A stretch of DNA of 64,000 nucleotides from Magnetospirillum sp. ME-1 (GTDB lineage Bacteria; Pseudomonadota; Alphaproteobacteria; Rhodospirillales; Magnetospirillaceae): NCBI RefSeq assembly GCF_002105535.1, contig NZ_CP015848.1:1759191-1823190 (forward strand), given 5' to 3'. This document shows, in pieces, positions 27,831 to 37,861 of this stretch. Every line of letters begins with the position of its first letter. Within the stretch, counting starts at the first letter, position 1. The notes beneath the pieces are model-generated. The model saw nothing but the letters and a program-made list of their open reading frames with translations. It ran no database searches and was not told where the DNA came from. The translations under genes and the position numbers were made by a program.

Positions 27831-29698
27831 CCTTCATGTCCTCCCTCGCCCGCAAGAACAGCGTCGCCCATCGGCTAATCATCCGCCTGGGCAGCGTGGG
27901 ATTGGTCATGGCCATGGCCATGGCCGCGGGCCTGGTCGCCGCCGACTACCACATCGCCACCAGCCGGACGGAAGAGCGTTTCCAGCAGATCGAGGCCGGC
28001 TATCTGGCCAGCGTGGCGGAAAACGTCTGGCTGCAGGACCATGAGCGGCTGGCGCAACTGGTGGCGGGCATCGGCCAGTTCCCCTACGTCCAGCAGGTCC
28101 GCGTCACCGACGAGGCCGGCACCGTCATGGCCGAGAGCGGCACCCGCGAGGATCCCGACGAGATCGCGAGATCCTTTCCCCTCACCCGGTTCTATTCGGC
28201 GCGCGAGCTGGGTATCGGCCGCCTGGACATCTCGGTGAGCAAGGGCAGGATGCTCATGCCGGTATATCACCGGGCCGGATTGCTGTTCCTGGCCAACATC
28301 GCCCTGATGGCCGGTATCCTGGCCGCTCTTTACTGGCAGGTCTATACCCTCGTCGCCCAGCCTCTGTCCCGAATGGCCGCCCATGTGCGCCACGCCAATC
28401 TCGACACGGGCGAATGGAAAATGCTTCCGGGCGACCTCCATGACGAGCTGAACGAGCTGGCCATGGCCTATGCCGACATGCGCCGCGCCATCGAACGCGG
28501 CTACCACGCGCTGCAGGCGCGGGAAGAACATCTGCGGCTGCTGTTCGACAATTCCCCGGTTTCGCTGTGGGAAGAGGACTTCTCCGAGGTCAAGAAAGCG
28601 ATCCTGTCCCTCGACGGCGCCATCGGCGGCGGACTGGACGGCCATCTCGCCCACCATCCGGATTTCATCGACCGCTGCGCCGCCCTGGTCAAGGTGATCA
28701 ACGTCAACGCCGCCACCCTGGCGCTGCACAAGGCACCAAGCGCGGCCGCCCTGCTCGGCAATCTGGAAAAGACCTTCACCCCGGCGTCGCGCCAGGCCTT
28801 CGCCCGCCAGCTGGTGGCGATCTGGAACGGTGAGACGCAACTATCGGTCGAAGGCGAGGTCAAGACCCTGGACGGCGAACCGAGGGTGGTGGTGGTCCAT
28901 TGGCGCGTCACTCCGGGACACGAAGACAGCCTGGACCGGGTGCTGGTGGCCCTGGAAAACGTCACCGAACGCAAGGCGGCGGAACAGGCCCTGGCGGCCT
29001 CCATGGAAAAGCTGATCAGCACCAATCACGAACTGGAACGGATGACCGAGATCACCGCCCACGATCTGCAGGAACCGGTGCGCGGCATCGTCAGCTTCAG
29101 CCAGTTGCTGGAGCGCCGCATGGGCCCGACCCTGGACGGAGAAACCCGCGACCTGCTGGCCTATCTGAAAGCGGCGGGACACCGGATGCAGGATCAGGTC
29201 CGCGGATTGCTCACCTATGCCCAGACGGCGCCCATGGGTACGGCCATGGAGCCGGTCGGCCTGGACGAGGCGCTGCGCCGGGCGCTCAAGGATCTGCAGG
29301 GGGAGATCGAACGCCGCTCCGCCTCGGTCAAGGCCGGGGCCCTGCCCCGGGTCATGGGCAATGCCCAGCTTCTGGCCGATCTGTTCACCCGCCTGATCGA
29401 CAACGGCCTGAAATTCACCCGCAGCGAGTCCAGCCCCCGAATCGAGATCGCCGCCAGCCTGGATGGCGACATGGTCACCGTTTCGGTGACCGACCACGGC
29501 ATCGGCATCCTGCCGTCCTATGCCGACGACGTGTTCCAGGTGTTCCGCCGCCTCCATGGCCCGGAGCAGTTTCCCGGCATCGGCATCGGCCTGGCCATCT
29601 GCCGCAAGATCGTCGAGCGCCTGGGCGGACGCATCTGGGTCGACACCATGGTCACCGAGGGCTGCACCATCCGCTTCACCTTGCCGAGGGCGCCATAG
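27827..29698 (+). CDS. membrane sensor histidine kinase
   Basis: The 623-residue protein has a membrane helix (LGSVGLVMAMAMAAGLVAA), a periplasmic sensor domain, a second helix (LFLANIALMAGILAALYWQV), a HAMP-like segment and a PAS-like region (LLFDNSPVSLWEEDF). It ends with a kinase core: phospho-accepting His in TAHDLQEPVRG, N box RLIDNGLKF, G1 DHGIGI and G2 GIGIGLAICRKI. All motifs for autophosphorylation are present. No response regulator adjoins, so its partner is elsewhere. Its ATG overlaps the TGA of the binding-protein gene (ATGA), so the two probably form one sensory unit. Confidence 0.9.
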   Translation: MTFMSSLARKNSVAHRLIIRLGSVGLVMAMAMAAGLVAADYHIATSRTEERFQQIEAGYLASVAENVWLQDHERLAQLVAGIGQFPYVQQVRVTDEAGTVMAESGTREDPDEIARSFPLTRFYSARELGIGRLDISVSKGRMLMPVYHRAGLLFLANIALMAGILAALYWQVYTLVAQPLSRMAAHVRHANLDTGEWKMLPGDLHDELNELAMAYADMRRAIERGYHALQAREEHLRLLFDNSPVSLWEEDFSEVKKAILSLDGAIGGGLDGHLAHHPDFIDRCAALVKVINVNAATLALHKAPSAAALLGNLEKTFTPASRQAFARQLVAIWNGETQLSVEGEVKTLDGEPRVVVVHWRVTPGHEDSLDRVLVALENVTERKAAEQALAASMEKLISTNHELERMTEITAHDLQEPVRGIVSFSQLLERRMGPTLDGETRDLLAYLKAAGHRMQDQVRGLLTYAQTAPMGTAMEPVGLDEALRRALKDLQGEIERRSASVKAGALPRVMGNAQLLADLFTRLIDNGLKFTRSESSPRIEIAASLDGDMVTVSVTDHGIGILPSYADDVFQVFRRLHGPEQFPGIGIGLAICRKIVERLGGRIWVDTMVTEGCTIRFTLPRAP

Positions 29699-29704
29699 GA
29701 AAAG

Positions 29705-29729
29705 GGCGCCGCCCTCGAGGCGACGCCCC
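29705..29729 (+). terminator. terminator-like hairpin after histidine kinase
   Basis: GGGCGCCGCC (29705-29714) pairs with GGCGACGCCC (29720-29729) with one mismatch and a 5-nt loop, 7 bp after the kinase stop. No T-run follows, so it may be a rho-independent terminator of poor form or just a stabilising hairpin. Confidence 0.4.
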
Positions 29730-29752
29730 TCCGTCGAAAGAACCGGCTTTTC

Positions 29753-29851
29753 CTGTCATCCCGAGGCGCAAGCCGAGGGATCTTTCACGCCATGGCGGCA
29801 GCCGCTTGCAGCTGAAAGATCCTTCCTCCCTGCGGTCGTCAGGATGACAGG
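29753..29851. repeat. palindromic intergenic repeat
   Basis: CCTGTCATCC at 29753-29762 is matched by GGATGACAGG at 29842-29851, with nested inner arms (GGATCTTT and GAAAGATCC) giving a long imperfect stem. The pattern is that of a dispersed REP/MITE-like repeat. It fills the space between the kinase and the convergent cysNC gene. Confidence 0.6.
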
Positions 29852-29857
29852 CCGGTA

Positions 29858-31783
29858 TTACAGCCCCCAGCCGTTGGCCTGTTCGCGGGCCGAGAGCGAG
29901 AAGGCGTTCTCGATATAGCGCAGCAGGTCGGCGACGCTCTCATCCACGCTCTTGCCCTCGGTAGTCAGGGTCAGTTCCGGCAGGGCCGGCGCCTCGTAGG
30001 CCGAGCCGATACCGGTGAAGTAGCTGATCTCGCCGGCCCGGGCCTTCTTGTACAGGCCCTTGGGGTCGCGCCGCTCGCACTCGTCGAGGCCGGTGGCGAC
30101 GTACACCTCGTGGAAGGTATCGGGATTGATGGCGCGCACCTTCTCGCGGTCGGCGCGGAAGGGGGAGATGAACGAGGTCACCACCACCATGCCGGCCTCG
30201 GCGAACAGATTGGCCGTCTCGCCGACGCGGCGGATGTTCTCGGCGCGGTCGGCATCCGAGAAGCCCAGATCGCCGCACAACCCGGTACGCACGTTGTCGC
30301 CGTCCAGCACGGTGACCTGCCAGCCCTTGAGGAACAGCTGGCGCTCCACCTCCATGGCGATGGTGGACTTGCCGGCGCCCGACAGGCCGGTCAGCCACAC
30401 CACGCCGCCGCGATGGCCGTTGGCGATGGCCCGGGTCTCGGCATCCACCTTGTGGGGCACCTCGGTGACGTGGGTCGAGCGCGACCGCGCCTCGCCCGCC
30501 GGCGTCTCGGCGATGACGCCGCCGCCGACGATGTCGTAGCCCTCGACCAGCACGAAACGGCCCAGGCGGGGATTGTCGATGAACGAGTCATGGGCGATGG
30601 GCGACTTGGCGCGGAACACCACCTCGGCGACGGCGTTGCGGGCCACCTCGGTGCCCTGGTGGTTGGCCAGGTCCTCCACGTCGATGACCCGCTCGATGGT
30701 CACTACGTCCACCACGTGCTCGGCGGTGGCCAGTTTCAGCTTGTAGCGCGACCCCACCTTGAGCGGTCCCCGGCCCAGCCAGAAGACGCGGGCCTTCAGG
30801 TCGTGGGACTGGTAGGGGGTGTGGTGCTCCAGGCTGGCGACGTTGCCGCGCTCGACGAAGATCTGCTCGTCCAGCGTGATGCCCACCGACTGGCCGGCCC
30901 CGGCCGACACGGCGGCCACGGTGTTGCCCCAGGTCTCGATGGTGGCGATCTTGGCCATCTTGCCCGAGGGCGAGAACACCAGGGTGTCGCCCACCTTGAG
31001 GCGGCCGGATTCGATGCGTCCGGCGATGATGCGGCGCTCGTCGAACTTGTAGACGTCCTGCACCGGCAGGCGCAGCGGCAGATCGGTCAGCGGCTTGGCC
31101 GGCTCGAACAGGTCCAGCGCCCCCAGAACGCTGGGCCCCGTATACCAGGGGGTCTCGGCGGCCGTCTCGGCGATGTTGGCGCCCGAGCGGGCGGCCACCG
31201 GAATGACGTAGGTGGGCTCGACGCCGATGGAGTTGAGATAGGCGACGATCTCGGCCTTCACCTCGTTGAAGCGGGTTTCCGAGAAATCTACCAGATCCAT
31301 CTTGTTGACCGCCACGGCGATCTGGCGCAGGCCCAGGAGGTGCAGCAGGTAGCCGTGGCGGCGCGACTGCTCCTGCACGCCTTCATGGGCGTCGATGACC
31401 AGCACGGCAGCCTCGGCGGACGCCGCGCCCGACACCATGTTCTTCAGGAATTCCTTGTGCCCCGGCGCATCGATGATGACGTAGGGCCGGTGCGCGGTCT
31501 TGAAGCGGATCTGGGCGGTATCGATGGTGATGCCCTGGTCGCGCTCGGCCTGCAGCGCATCCATGACGAAGGCCCATTCGAAGGGCATGCCGCGCTTGTC
31601 GCAGACTTCCCGGAGATACTCGACCTTGCCCTCGGGCAGTGCGCCGGTCTCGTTGAGGATGCGGCCCACCAGGGTGGACTTGCCGTGATCCACGTGGCCG
31701 ACCACGACGATCTTCATGGGGGAAGCGGATTGGGACACGGAGGCCTCGGGGCTGACTTTAAGGGCGGTTGCGGTGTTGCTCAT
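29858..31783 (-). CDS. cysNC: bifunctional sulfate adenylyltransferase subunit 1 / APS kinase
   Basis: The 641-residue protein fuses CysN and CysC (NodQ type). The N-terminal GTPase has [11 protein letters not shown] (P-loop), DAPGHKEF and NKMDL. The APS kinase domain begins near residue 450 with P-loop GLSGAGKST and has DGDNVR. Together with CysD it makes APS from sulfate and ATP, driven by GTP, and the kinase part makes PAPS. The ATG at 31783 follows AGGGGAC. It is the last gene of cysI-cysH-cysD-cysNC. CysH here looks like an APS reductase, so the PAPS made by the kinase part may serve other sulfation or be a side branch. Confidence 0.95.
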   Translation of the reverse strand: MSNTATALKVSPEASVSQSASPMKIVVVGHVDHGKSTLVGRILNETGALPEGKVEYLREVCDKRGMPFEWAFVMDALQAERDQGITIDTAQIRFKTAHRPYVIIDAPGHKEFLKNMVSGAASAEAAVLVIDAHEGVQEQSRRHGYLLHLLGLRQIAVAVNKMDLVDFSETRFNEVKAEIVAYLNSIGVEPTYVIPVAARSGANIAETAAETPWYTGPSVLGALDLFEPAKPLTDLPLRLPVQDVYKFDERRIIAGRIESGRLKVGDTLVFSPSGKMAKIATIETWGNTVAAVSAGAGQSVGITLDEQIFVERGNVASLEHHTPYQSHDLKARVFWLGRGPLKVGSRYKLKLATAEHVVDVVTIERVIDVEDLANHQGTEVARNAVAEVVFRAKSPIAHDSFIDNPRLGRFVLVEGYDIVGGGVIAETPAGEARSRSTHVTEVPHKVDAETRAIANGHRGGVVWLTGLSGAGKSTIAMEVERQLFLKGWQVTVLDGDNVRTGLCGDLGFSDADRAENIRRVGETANLFAEAGMVVVTSFISPFRADREKVRAINPDTFHEVYVATGLDECERRDPKGLYKKARAGEISYFTGIGSAYEAPALPELTLTTEGKSVDESVADLLRYIENAFSLSAREQANGWGL

Positions 31784-31802
31784 GATTGTGCTGTCCCCTC
31801 GC

Positions 31803-32609
31803 TCACATATAGCCGCCGGCGCGCAGACGCTCGAAGGCGTCCTCGGATTCCTTGTCCTGGGCACGGCCGGAACGCTCGGAAATCTTGGTGGTCTCCAGTT
31901 CCTCGATGATCTCGGCCACGGTGGTGGCGGTGGAGGCCACCGAGCCGGTGCAGGGCGCGCAGCCCAAGGACCGGTAACGCCGCCCGTCCTTGGCGAAGTA
32001 GAGATCGACCATGGGGATGTTCTCGCGCTCGATATAGCGCCACACGTCGAGCTCGGACCACGCCAGCAGCGGGTGGATGCGCAGATGGGTGCCGGGCGCG
32101 AAATCGGTCTTGAACTGGTCCCAGAACTCGGGCGGCTGGTCCTTGAAGTCCCACTCGGCCGACTGGTTGCGGGGAGAGAAGACGCGCTCCTTGGCGCGCG
32201 TGCCTTCCTCGTCGCGGCGGATACCGGCGATGACGCCGGTGAATCCGTGCTTGGCCAGCAGCGCCTTCAGCCCCTCGGTCTTCAACGCCGTGCAACACTC
32301 GACGCGCCCCTTGTGCGGCCCCATGCCGGCGGCCAGCGCTTGCGTGTTCTCGCCGACGATCAGCGGCAGGTTCCATTCCTTGGCGACGCGGTCGCGGAAC
32401 TCGATCATCTCGGGGATCTTGTTGTGGGTGTCCACGTGCAGCACCGGGAACGGCACATGGCCGAAGAAGGCCTTGCGGGCCAGCCACAGCATGACGTTGG
32501 AATCCTTGCCGATGGACCACAGCATGGCGATCTTGTCGAGGCGGTTGAAGGCCTCGCGCAGGATGTAGATGGATTGGCTCTCCAAGGCGTCGAGATCGTT
32601 CATGATCAT
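31803..32609 (-). CDS. cysD: sulfate adenylyltransferase subunit 2
   Basis: The 268-residue protein is the catalytic subunit of ATP sulfurylase, with the PP-loop SIGKDSNVM near the N-terminus and the family motifs [17 protein letters not shown] ([14 protein letters not shown]) and [15 protein letters not shown]. It forms the AMP-sulfate bond in the cytoplasm with CysN. It lies 19 bp upstream of cysNC and 34 bp downstream of cysH in one operon. Two ATGs 6 bp apart are possible at 32609 and 32603; the first is used. Confidence 0.95.
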   Translation of the reverse strand: MIMNDLDALESQSIYILREAFNRLDKIAMLWSIGKDSNVMLWLARKAFFGHVPFPVLHVDTHNKIPEMIEFRDRVAKEWNLPLIVGENTQALAAGMGPHKGRVECCTALKTEGLKALLAKHGFTGVIAGIRRDEEGTRAKERVFSPRNQSAEWDFKDQPPEFWDQFKTDFAPGTHLRIHPLLAWSELDVWRYIERENIPMVDLYFAKDGRRYRSLGCAPCTGSVASTATTVAEIIEELETTKISERSGRAQDKESEDAFERLRAGGYM

Positions 32610-32643
32610 CTCTTGTTTCTTTCCGCGTTCTGCTCGCCGGGCC

Positions 32644-33327
32644 CTAACGGCCCAGGGATTTTGTATGAATGCCGCATTCGCTCTTGTTCTTGCCGGCCCA
32701 GCGGCCCTCGCGGGGCGACTGGCCGGGCTCCACCGGACGGGTGCAGGGCCAGCAGCCGATGGAGCGGTAGTTTTGTGCCACCAGCGGGTGGCGCGGCAGA
32801 TCGTGGGCGACGAAATAGGCCTCGATGGCCTCGGCGCTCCAGGTGGCCAGCGGGCTGACCTTCAGCACGCCGCCGCCGTCCGACAGGGTGGCGAGGTTTT
32901 CCCGCTCGGCGCCGTGGGCGCGCTTGCGGCCGTCCACCAGGGCGTCGTAGCCGGAAACGGCGCGGGCCAGGGGCCGCACCTTGCGCAGCTCGCAGCAGCG
33001 GTCCTCGTCGGTCCGCCACAGATCGGCCGCGTCCTTCAGTTCCTCGTCGCTGGGACGCACCACCACCACATTGGTGAGGCCCAGGCGGCGCTCCAACTGA
33101 GTGCGGTACTCGATGGTCTCGTCGAACAGCTCGTCGGTGTCGAGGAAGATCACCGGGGTGGCCGGATCGACTTGGGCGACCAGATCGAGCAGCACCGCCG
33201 ATTCCGCCCCGAAGGACGAGGTCACGGCGACGCGCCCGGCCAGTTCGCCCTTGATCAGGGCGGCAAGCAGATCCTTGCCGTCCAGATGGCCGTACCGGGC
33301 GATCAGATGGTCGACGTCAAGCGGCAT
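32644..33327 (-). CDS. cysH: adenylylsulfate (APS) reductase
   Basis: The 227-residue protein has a PP-loop domain ([12 protein letters not shown]) and the two Cys pairs RCCELRK and GCWPCT that bind a 4Fe-4S cluster, plus the catalytic Cys in the C-terminal ECGIH. The cluster pairs mark it as an APS reductase rather than a cluster-free PAPS reductase of the E. coli type. It reduces APS to sulfite with thioredoxin. Its ATG overlaps the TGA of cysI by one base, so the two are coupled. Confidence 0.93.
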   Translation of the reverse strand: MPLDVDHLIARYGHLDGKDLLAALIKGELAGRVAVTSSFGAESAVLLDLVAQVDPATPVIFLDTDELFDETIEYRTQLERRLGLTNVVVVRPSDEELKDAADLWRTDEDRCCELRKVRPLARAVSGYDALVDGRKRAHGAERENLATLSDGGGVLKVSPLATWSAEAIEAYFVAHDLPRHPLVAQNYRSIGCWPCTRPVEPGQSPREGRWAGKNKSECGIHTKSLGR

Positions 33328-35408
33328 CAGGCCACCACCGCCAGGATCGAGGCCAGGTCGCCCACCTCGGCCACCACCGGCGCCTTGGGCTTGGTGACCA
33401 GCACGCCGACCGTGTCGATGAAGTAGGCCACCGCCTCGCGATAGGTGTCGGCCTCGCCGGTGACCAGGGCCGAGGTGCGCTCGGCCAGTACCGATTCGAA
33501 GGCGTTGACCGCTTCGATGGAGGCCGCCGGCGACGAGCGGAACAGGGCGAACACCCCTTCCGCGTCCTGGTCGTCCTCGGTGGTCACGCCATGGCTGGCC
33601 AGCAGCAGGCGAAGGGCGTAGACGGTGGCTTCCTCGCCGGCCTTCAGCGCCTCGGGCCAGCGGCCGGTGCCCAAGAAGCGGTCCAGGTTGATCAGGCCGT
33701 CATCGGCCAGATCGGTGTAATAGGTGGTGCTGACCTGGGGTGCGGCGCACTCGCCCTTGGCCTTGGGCGGACCGACGAACACGTCGGCATCGCCCCAATC
33801 GGTGAACAGGTCGTCGCCCTGGCCCGCCGCCAGCGGCGCCAGGATGGCGTTGATGCCGTCCTTGCCCAGCCGCTCGGCCCAGGCCCGCACATCCTCGCCC
33901 TTGGCGCGGGCGGCCCTGATCTCGGGACGCAGCAGGGCCACCGCCTTGTTGGCGAGGCGGGCCGGAACGATGGGGCCTTCCAGACCCACCTGGCCGGCAT
34001 AGGCGTCGCCGCCGAAATGCAGCTGGTAGTGGGGGGCGGGCTTGCCGTCGATCTTCTTGCCCATGCCGTGCAGGCCGATATCGGCGACGTGGTGCAGGCC
34101 GCAGGAATTCTGGCAGCCCGACACATGCACCGAAACGCCCTTGGCATCGGCCTTGCCGCGCGCTTCCTTCTCCACCTGGATGCCGAAGCTCTGGGAATTG
34201 GTGATGCCGATGCGGCAGGTGGTGGTGCCGGGGCACGACACCACATCGGGCACGTCCTCGGCCGCCTCGGGGATGTCGAAGCCCAGCGCGCGGACCCGGG
34301 CGGTCACCTCGGCGACCTTGTCCTTGGCCACGTCGATGAAGGCCAGCTTCTGGTCGCGGGTGGTGGACAGACGGGTCACGCCGGCCGAAACGGCGATGTC
34401 GTAAAGGGCATCCAGCTGGTCCGAATCGACGATGCCCAGCGGAATGTAGACCACCAGCGCCACCTTGCCGTCATGGCCGGGCACCACGCCGACGGGGGTG
34501 CGGGCCACCGGAGCCTCGACCGGCTTGCGCCAGGACAGCGGCTGCCAGGGGCGCTGCGGCAGGTTCTTCAGGCGCTCGAACTCTTCCTGGAAGAGGGCGG
34601 TGAACTTCTCGGCCCCGAAGCGCTTCAGCACGAACTTCAGCCGCGCCATGGCGCGGTCGCGGCGGTTGGAATAGCGCTGGTGCAGGCGGGCGGTGGCCTC
34701 GATGACCGTGGGCAGATCCTCTTCGGCGACGAAGGACAGCACTTCCACCGCCATGATCGGCTGGCCGCCCAGGCCGCCGCCGGCCAGGATCTTGAAGCCC
34801 TTCTTGCCCCCCTGCTCCACCGCCACGAAGCCCAGGTCGTGAATGGGCGAGGCGCCGCAATCGGTGGCGCAGCCCGACACGGTGAACTTCATCTTGCGCG
34901 GCATGTGCTGGACCAGGGGATGGCGCAGCCAGGTGCGCGCCAGCTGGTCGGCCACCTTGCCGGCGTCCACCAGCTCGCGGCCGCAGGCGCCGGCCAGGGC
35001 GCACGATGTCATATTGCGCAGGGTGTTGCCGCAGGCCTCGCGCGTAGTGATGCCGCCGGCGTTGAGCACGTCCAGCATGTCGGCGGTGCGCTCCAGCGGC
35101 ACGTAATACAGCTGGAAATCCTGGCGGGTGGTGATGTGGGCCGGACCCTTGGCGAATTCGCGGTTGACGGTGGCCAGGGTCTTCAGCCAGGGCGTCGGCA
35201 CCACGCCGCCGGGGATCTTGATGCGGACCATCTGGACGCCGGCCTGCTTCTGGCCATAGACGCCGTGGCGCAGGCGAAAGGCGGTGAAGCGCTCCGCATC
35301 CCATTCGCCGCTCTGGTGGCGCTGAAGTCCCTGCCGGTATTCCGCCAGATCCGACGAGCGAACCAGGGGCTCGATGGCGGAGAGGTCGGCGTGGGTGGCG
35401 TCCTTCAT
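33327..35408 (-). CDS. cysI: sulfite reductase hemoprotein (CysI-like, fused form)
   Basis: The 693-residue protein has two ferredoxin-like halves and the siroheme/4Fe-4S motif pair CPGTTTCRIG and SGCQNSCGLHH. It reduces sulfite to sulfide with six electrons. The length exceeds the ~570 residues usual for CysI because a C-terminal ~130-residue helical extension follows (about residues 555-693, with ALRLLLASHG and YREAVAYFID), which may be an HEPN-like domain; that label is tentative. It heads the minus-strand sulfate operon and faces a rhodanese gene across a region with two inverted repeats. A nitrite reductase reading is less likely because of the cys neighbours. Confidence 0.9.
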   Translation of the reverse strand: MKDATHADLSAIEPLVRSSDLAEYRQGLQRHQSGEWDAERFTAFRLRHGVYGQKQAGVQMVRIKIPGGVVPTPWLKTLATVNREFAKGPAHITTRQDFQLYYVPLERTADMLDVLNAGGITTREACGNTLRNMTSCALAGACGRELVDAGKVADQLARTWLRHPLVQHMPRKMKFTVSGCATDCGASPIHDLGFVAVEQGGKKGFKILAGGGLGGQPIMAVEVLSFVAEEDLPTVIEATARLHQRYSNRRDRAMARLKFVLKRFGAEKFTALFQEEFERLKNLPQRPWQPLSWRKPVEAPVARTPVGVVPGHDGKVALVVYIPLGIVDSDQLDALYDIAVSAGVTRLSTTRDQKLAFIDVAKDKVAEVTARVRALGFDIPEAAEDVPDVVSCPGTTTCRIGITNSQSFGIQVEKEARGKADAKGVSVHVSGCQNSCGLHHVADIGLHGMGKKIDGKPAPHYQLHFGGDAYAGQVGLEGPIVPARLANKAVALLRPEIRAARAKGEDVRAWAERLGKDGINAILAPLAAGQGDDLFTDWGDADVFVGPPKAKGECAAPQVSTTYYTDLADDGLINLDRFLGTGRWPEALKAGEEATVYALRLLLASHGVTTEDDQDAEGVFALFRSSPAASIEAVNAFESVLAERTSALVTGEADTYREAVAYFIDTVGVLVTKPKAPVVAEVGDLASILAVVA

Positions 35409-35428
35409 AACTGGCCCTCTTGCGTTTT

Positions 35429-35485
35429 TACACCAATAAAAGTGTATGTCTTCGATAAACTACGGTGTAGCCCACATTTCACACC
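35429..35485. promoter_or_regulatory. two inverted repeats between cysI and rhodanese
   Basis: TACAC-N8-GTGTA spans 35429-35446 and GGTGT-N12-ACACC spans 35464-35485. Both share the GTGT/ACAC half-site. They lie in the AT-rich divergent region that must hold the cysI promoter, so they are candidate operators for sulfur control, for example by a LysR- or Rrf2-type regulator (inference). Confidence 0.45.
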
Positions 35486-35560
35486 TTGGTCAACATTTTT
35501 CTGTGTACATTAGCTCTATTATGCAGTAGATTTTATGTAGTTTTGCTTCTGGAGCCAGCC

Positions 35561-35995
35561 ATGACCAATCCCGACACCCTCGGCTATGCCGGGGAAATCT
35601 CCCCCAAGGACGCCTGGGAACGCCTTGCTTCCGACCCTGCGGCCAAGATCATCGACGTCCGCACCCAGGCGGAATGGTCCTTCGTCGGTGTTCCCGATCT
35701 GTCGCCGGTAGGCAAGCAGGTGTTGCTGGTCTCGTGGCAGGTCTTCCCCACCATGGCCCGCAACGACGCCTTCGCCGCCCAGGTCGAGGCCCATGGGGTG
35801 AAGAAGGACGATACCCTGCTGCTGCTGTGCCGCTCGGGCGTGCGGTCGCGCGCGGCGGCCGAATTGCTGACCCAGTTGGGCTACACCGCCGCCTGGAACA
35901 TCACCGACGGCTTCGAAGGTCCCCATGATCAGGCCAAGCATCGCGGCCTGACGGCGGGCTGGAAGGCCTCGGGCCTGCCCTGGGCCCAGGGCTGA
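35561..35995 (+). CDS. rhodanese-like sulfurtransferase
   Basis: The 144-residue single-domain protein has the rhodanese fold (AKIIDVRTQAEWSFVGVP) with the active-site Cys in LLCRSGVRSRAAA, so it can carry a persulfide. It probably moves sulfane sulfur in the cytoplasm; no signal peptide is present. The ATG at 35561 has CTGGAG upstream. It is divergent from the sulfate assimilation operon and shares its control region. Confidence 0.88.
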   Translation: MTNPDTLGYAGEISPKDAWERLASDPAAKIIDVRTQAEWSFVGVPDLSPVGKQVLLVSWQVFPTMARNDAFAAQVEAHGVKKDDTLLLLCRSGVRSRAAAELLTQLGYTAAWNITDGFEGPHDQAKHRGLTAGWKASGLPWAQG

Positions 35996-36134
35996 CGAGT
36001 TGTGACAAATCCGGGCAACGCCGCTGTTGCCCGTTGACACCCGGACGGATTGGATCGATATCGAGTCATGTGGGAGGGCTTTCGACCCTCCCCCAACGAT
36101 GTAGTTCGCCCGCAATCCGGGCTAGAGGTCATAA

Positions 36135-37733
36135 GTGCTGTCGTCGCGCCCGCTGCTTTTCTCCTTGACCATGGGTCTGGCCGTCCTCGGCTGGGAGCCG
36201 GGCGCGCAAGCCCAATCCTCGGCCGAAACCCTGCGCCGCATCGAAGCGGCCATCGCCTCGGCCCCGCTGGCCGAGCCCGCCGCCGAGGCCAAGGCGCTGC
36301 GCGACTTCTATCGCGCACGGCAGGGCCAGCCCGCCTGGAATGCCGCCACCGCCCAGGCCCTGCTGGCCGAGGCGCGCGCCCTGGCCGCCGCCCAGGGCCT
36401 CGATCCCGCCACCTATGCCGTGCCCAATCCGCCGGGCGATCAGGACGGCGACGTGCTGGTCAGCGCCACGCTGCTGCGCTTCGGCCGCGACCTGGCCATC
36501 GGTGGAGTTCTGCCCGCCCGCAACGTGGGCGGCTTCGGCGCCGAGACGCGGGGCGAGTTCGACGGCGCCCGCTTCCTCAAGGCGCTGGCTGACGGCAAGC
36601 CCCTGGCCGAACAGGCCGAAGCCATCTCGCCCCATTATGTCGGCTATATCCGCCTGCGCGACGGGCTGGAGAAGGCCCGCGCCATGGCCGCCGCCGGTGG
36701 CTGGCCCACCCTGCCGCCGGGCGACAAGCTGGTCCCCGGCGAGACCGACGACCGCATCCCGGTGCTGCGCCGCCGCCTGATCGCCTCGGGCGATCTGGGC
36801 GAAGGCTTCGCCGAGGGCAAGACCTATGACGGCCCGCTGGTCGAGGCGGTCAAGCGTTTCCAGACCCGCCATGGCCTCGACCCCGACGGCACCGTCGGCG
36901 GCAAGACCCTGGCCCATCTCAACGTGCCCGCCGACGCCCGCGCCCGGCAGATCGCCGCCAATCTGGAACGCTGGCGCTGGATGCCCCGCTCGTTCGGGCG
37001 CCACCACATCGCCGTCAACATCGCGGCCCAGCAGATGGAAGTGGTGGATGACGGCAACATCGTCATGTCCATGCGGGTGGTGGTCGGCGACGTCAAGCAC
37101 CCCACCCCCAGCATGAACACCACCGTCAGTTCGGTGGTGCTCAACCCCGCCTGGCGGGTGCCCAGCTCCATCGCCAACAAGGAAATCCTGCCCAAGCTGC
37201 GCAAGGATCCCAATTACCTGGCCACCAGCAATCTCCAGATCGTCGACCTTCCCGAGGACAGCACCGGCACGGCCGGCGACGGCATCGACTGGAACGCCAT
37301 CGGCAAGAAGTTTCCCTATCGCCTGCGCCAGCCGCCCGGCCCCGACAACGCGCTGGGCCAGTTGAAGTTCAACCTGACCGATTCCGACGACATCTACATG
37401 CACGACACCAACAACCGGAAGGTCTTCGGCCGCTCGTACCGGGCCCTGTCCCATGGCTGCGTGCGTCTGGAACGCCCGGTGGACCTGGGCGAGTTGCTGC
37501 TGGGCTCGCGCTGGCAGGGCAAGCTGTCGGAAAATCTCGCCGCCAACAAATCCACCCGCACCCTGATGCTGGAACGGACCACGCCGGTCTACATGATGTA
37601 TTGGACCGCCTGGGCCGACGAAAGCGGCAACCTGCACTTCCGCGACGACATCTACGGCCACGACCGCCGCCTGATGACCGCGCTGGACCGCGCCCATGCC
37701 CCGGCGCCGCGTCGCACCGCCGGCGCGTCCTGA
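36135..37733 (+). CDS. L,D-transpeptidase (YcbB/LdtD-like)
   Basis: The 532-residue protein has a signal-peptide-like N-terminus (FSLTMGLAVLGWEPGAQA), a peptidoglycan-binding domain at about residues 190-275 (VEAVKRFQTRHGLDPDGTVG) and a YkuD catalytic domain with the Cys in SHGCVRL. The large size and domain order match YcbB-type enzymes that make 3-3 cross-links in peptidoglycan in the periplasm. The start is GTG at 36135 with AGAGG upstream. A similarly oriented YcbK-like gene follows 128 bp later, as in E. coli where ycbB and ycbK adjoin. Confidence 0.92.
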   Translation: MLSSRPLLFSLTMGLAVLGWEPGAQAQSSAETLRRIEAAIASAPLAEPAAEAKALRDFYRARQGQPAWNAATAQALLAEARALAAAQGLDPATYAVPNPPGDQDGDVLVSATLLRFGRDLAIGGVLPARNVGGFGAETRGEFDGARFLKALADGKPLAEQAEAISPHYVGYIRLRDGLEKARAMAAAGGWPTLPPGDKLVPGETDDRIPVLRRRLIASGDLGEGFAEGKTYDGPLVEAVKRFQTRHGLDPDGTVGGKTLAHLNVPADARARQIAANLERWRWMPRSFGRHHIAVNIAAQQMEVVDDGNIVMSMRVVVGDVKHPTPSMNTTVSSVVLNPAWRVPSSIANKEILPKLRKDPNYLATSNLQIVDLPEDSTGTAGDGIDWNAIGKKFPYRLRQPPGPDNALGQLKFNLTDSDDIYMHDTNNRKVFGRSYRALSHGCVRLERPVDLGELLLGSRWQGKLSENLAANKSTRTLMLERTTPVYMMYWTAWADESGNLHFRDDIYGHDRRLMTALDRAHAPAPRRTAGAS

Positions 37734-37861
37734 CCGTCTCCATACGAATCAGAGCCTACCCGGGTGGGGACGAAGGGGTAGTTGACTCCTGCCCGCCCGG
37801 AAATGGTAATAAGGTCCCCACCCGAGGGGGAGAGCCTCGGGAAAAAGAGGACGGAGGGGGA

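Noticed and set aside
29753..29851. Possible CRISPR-like repeats
   Set aside because: Arms are inverted and not direct, without regular spacers; it is a palindromic element.
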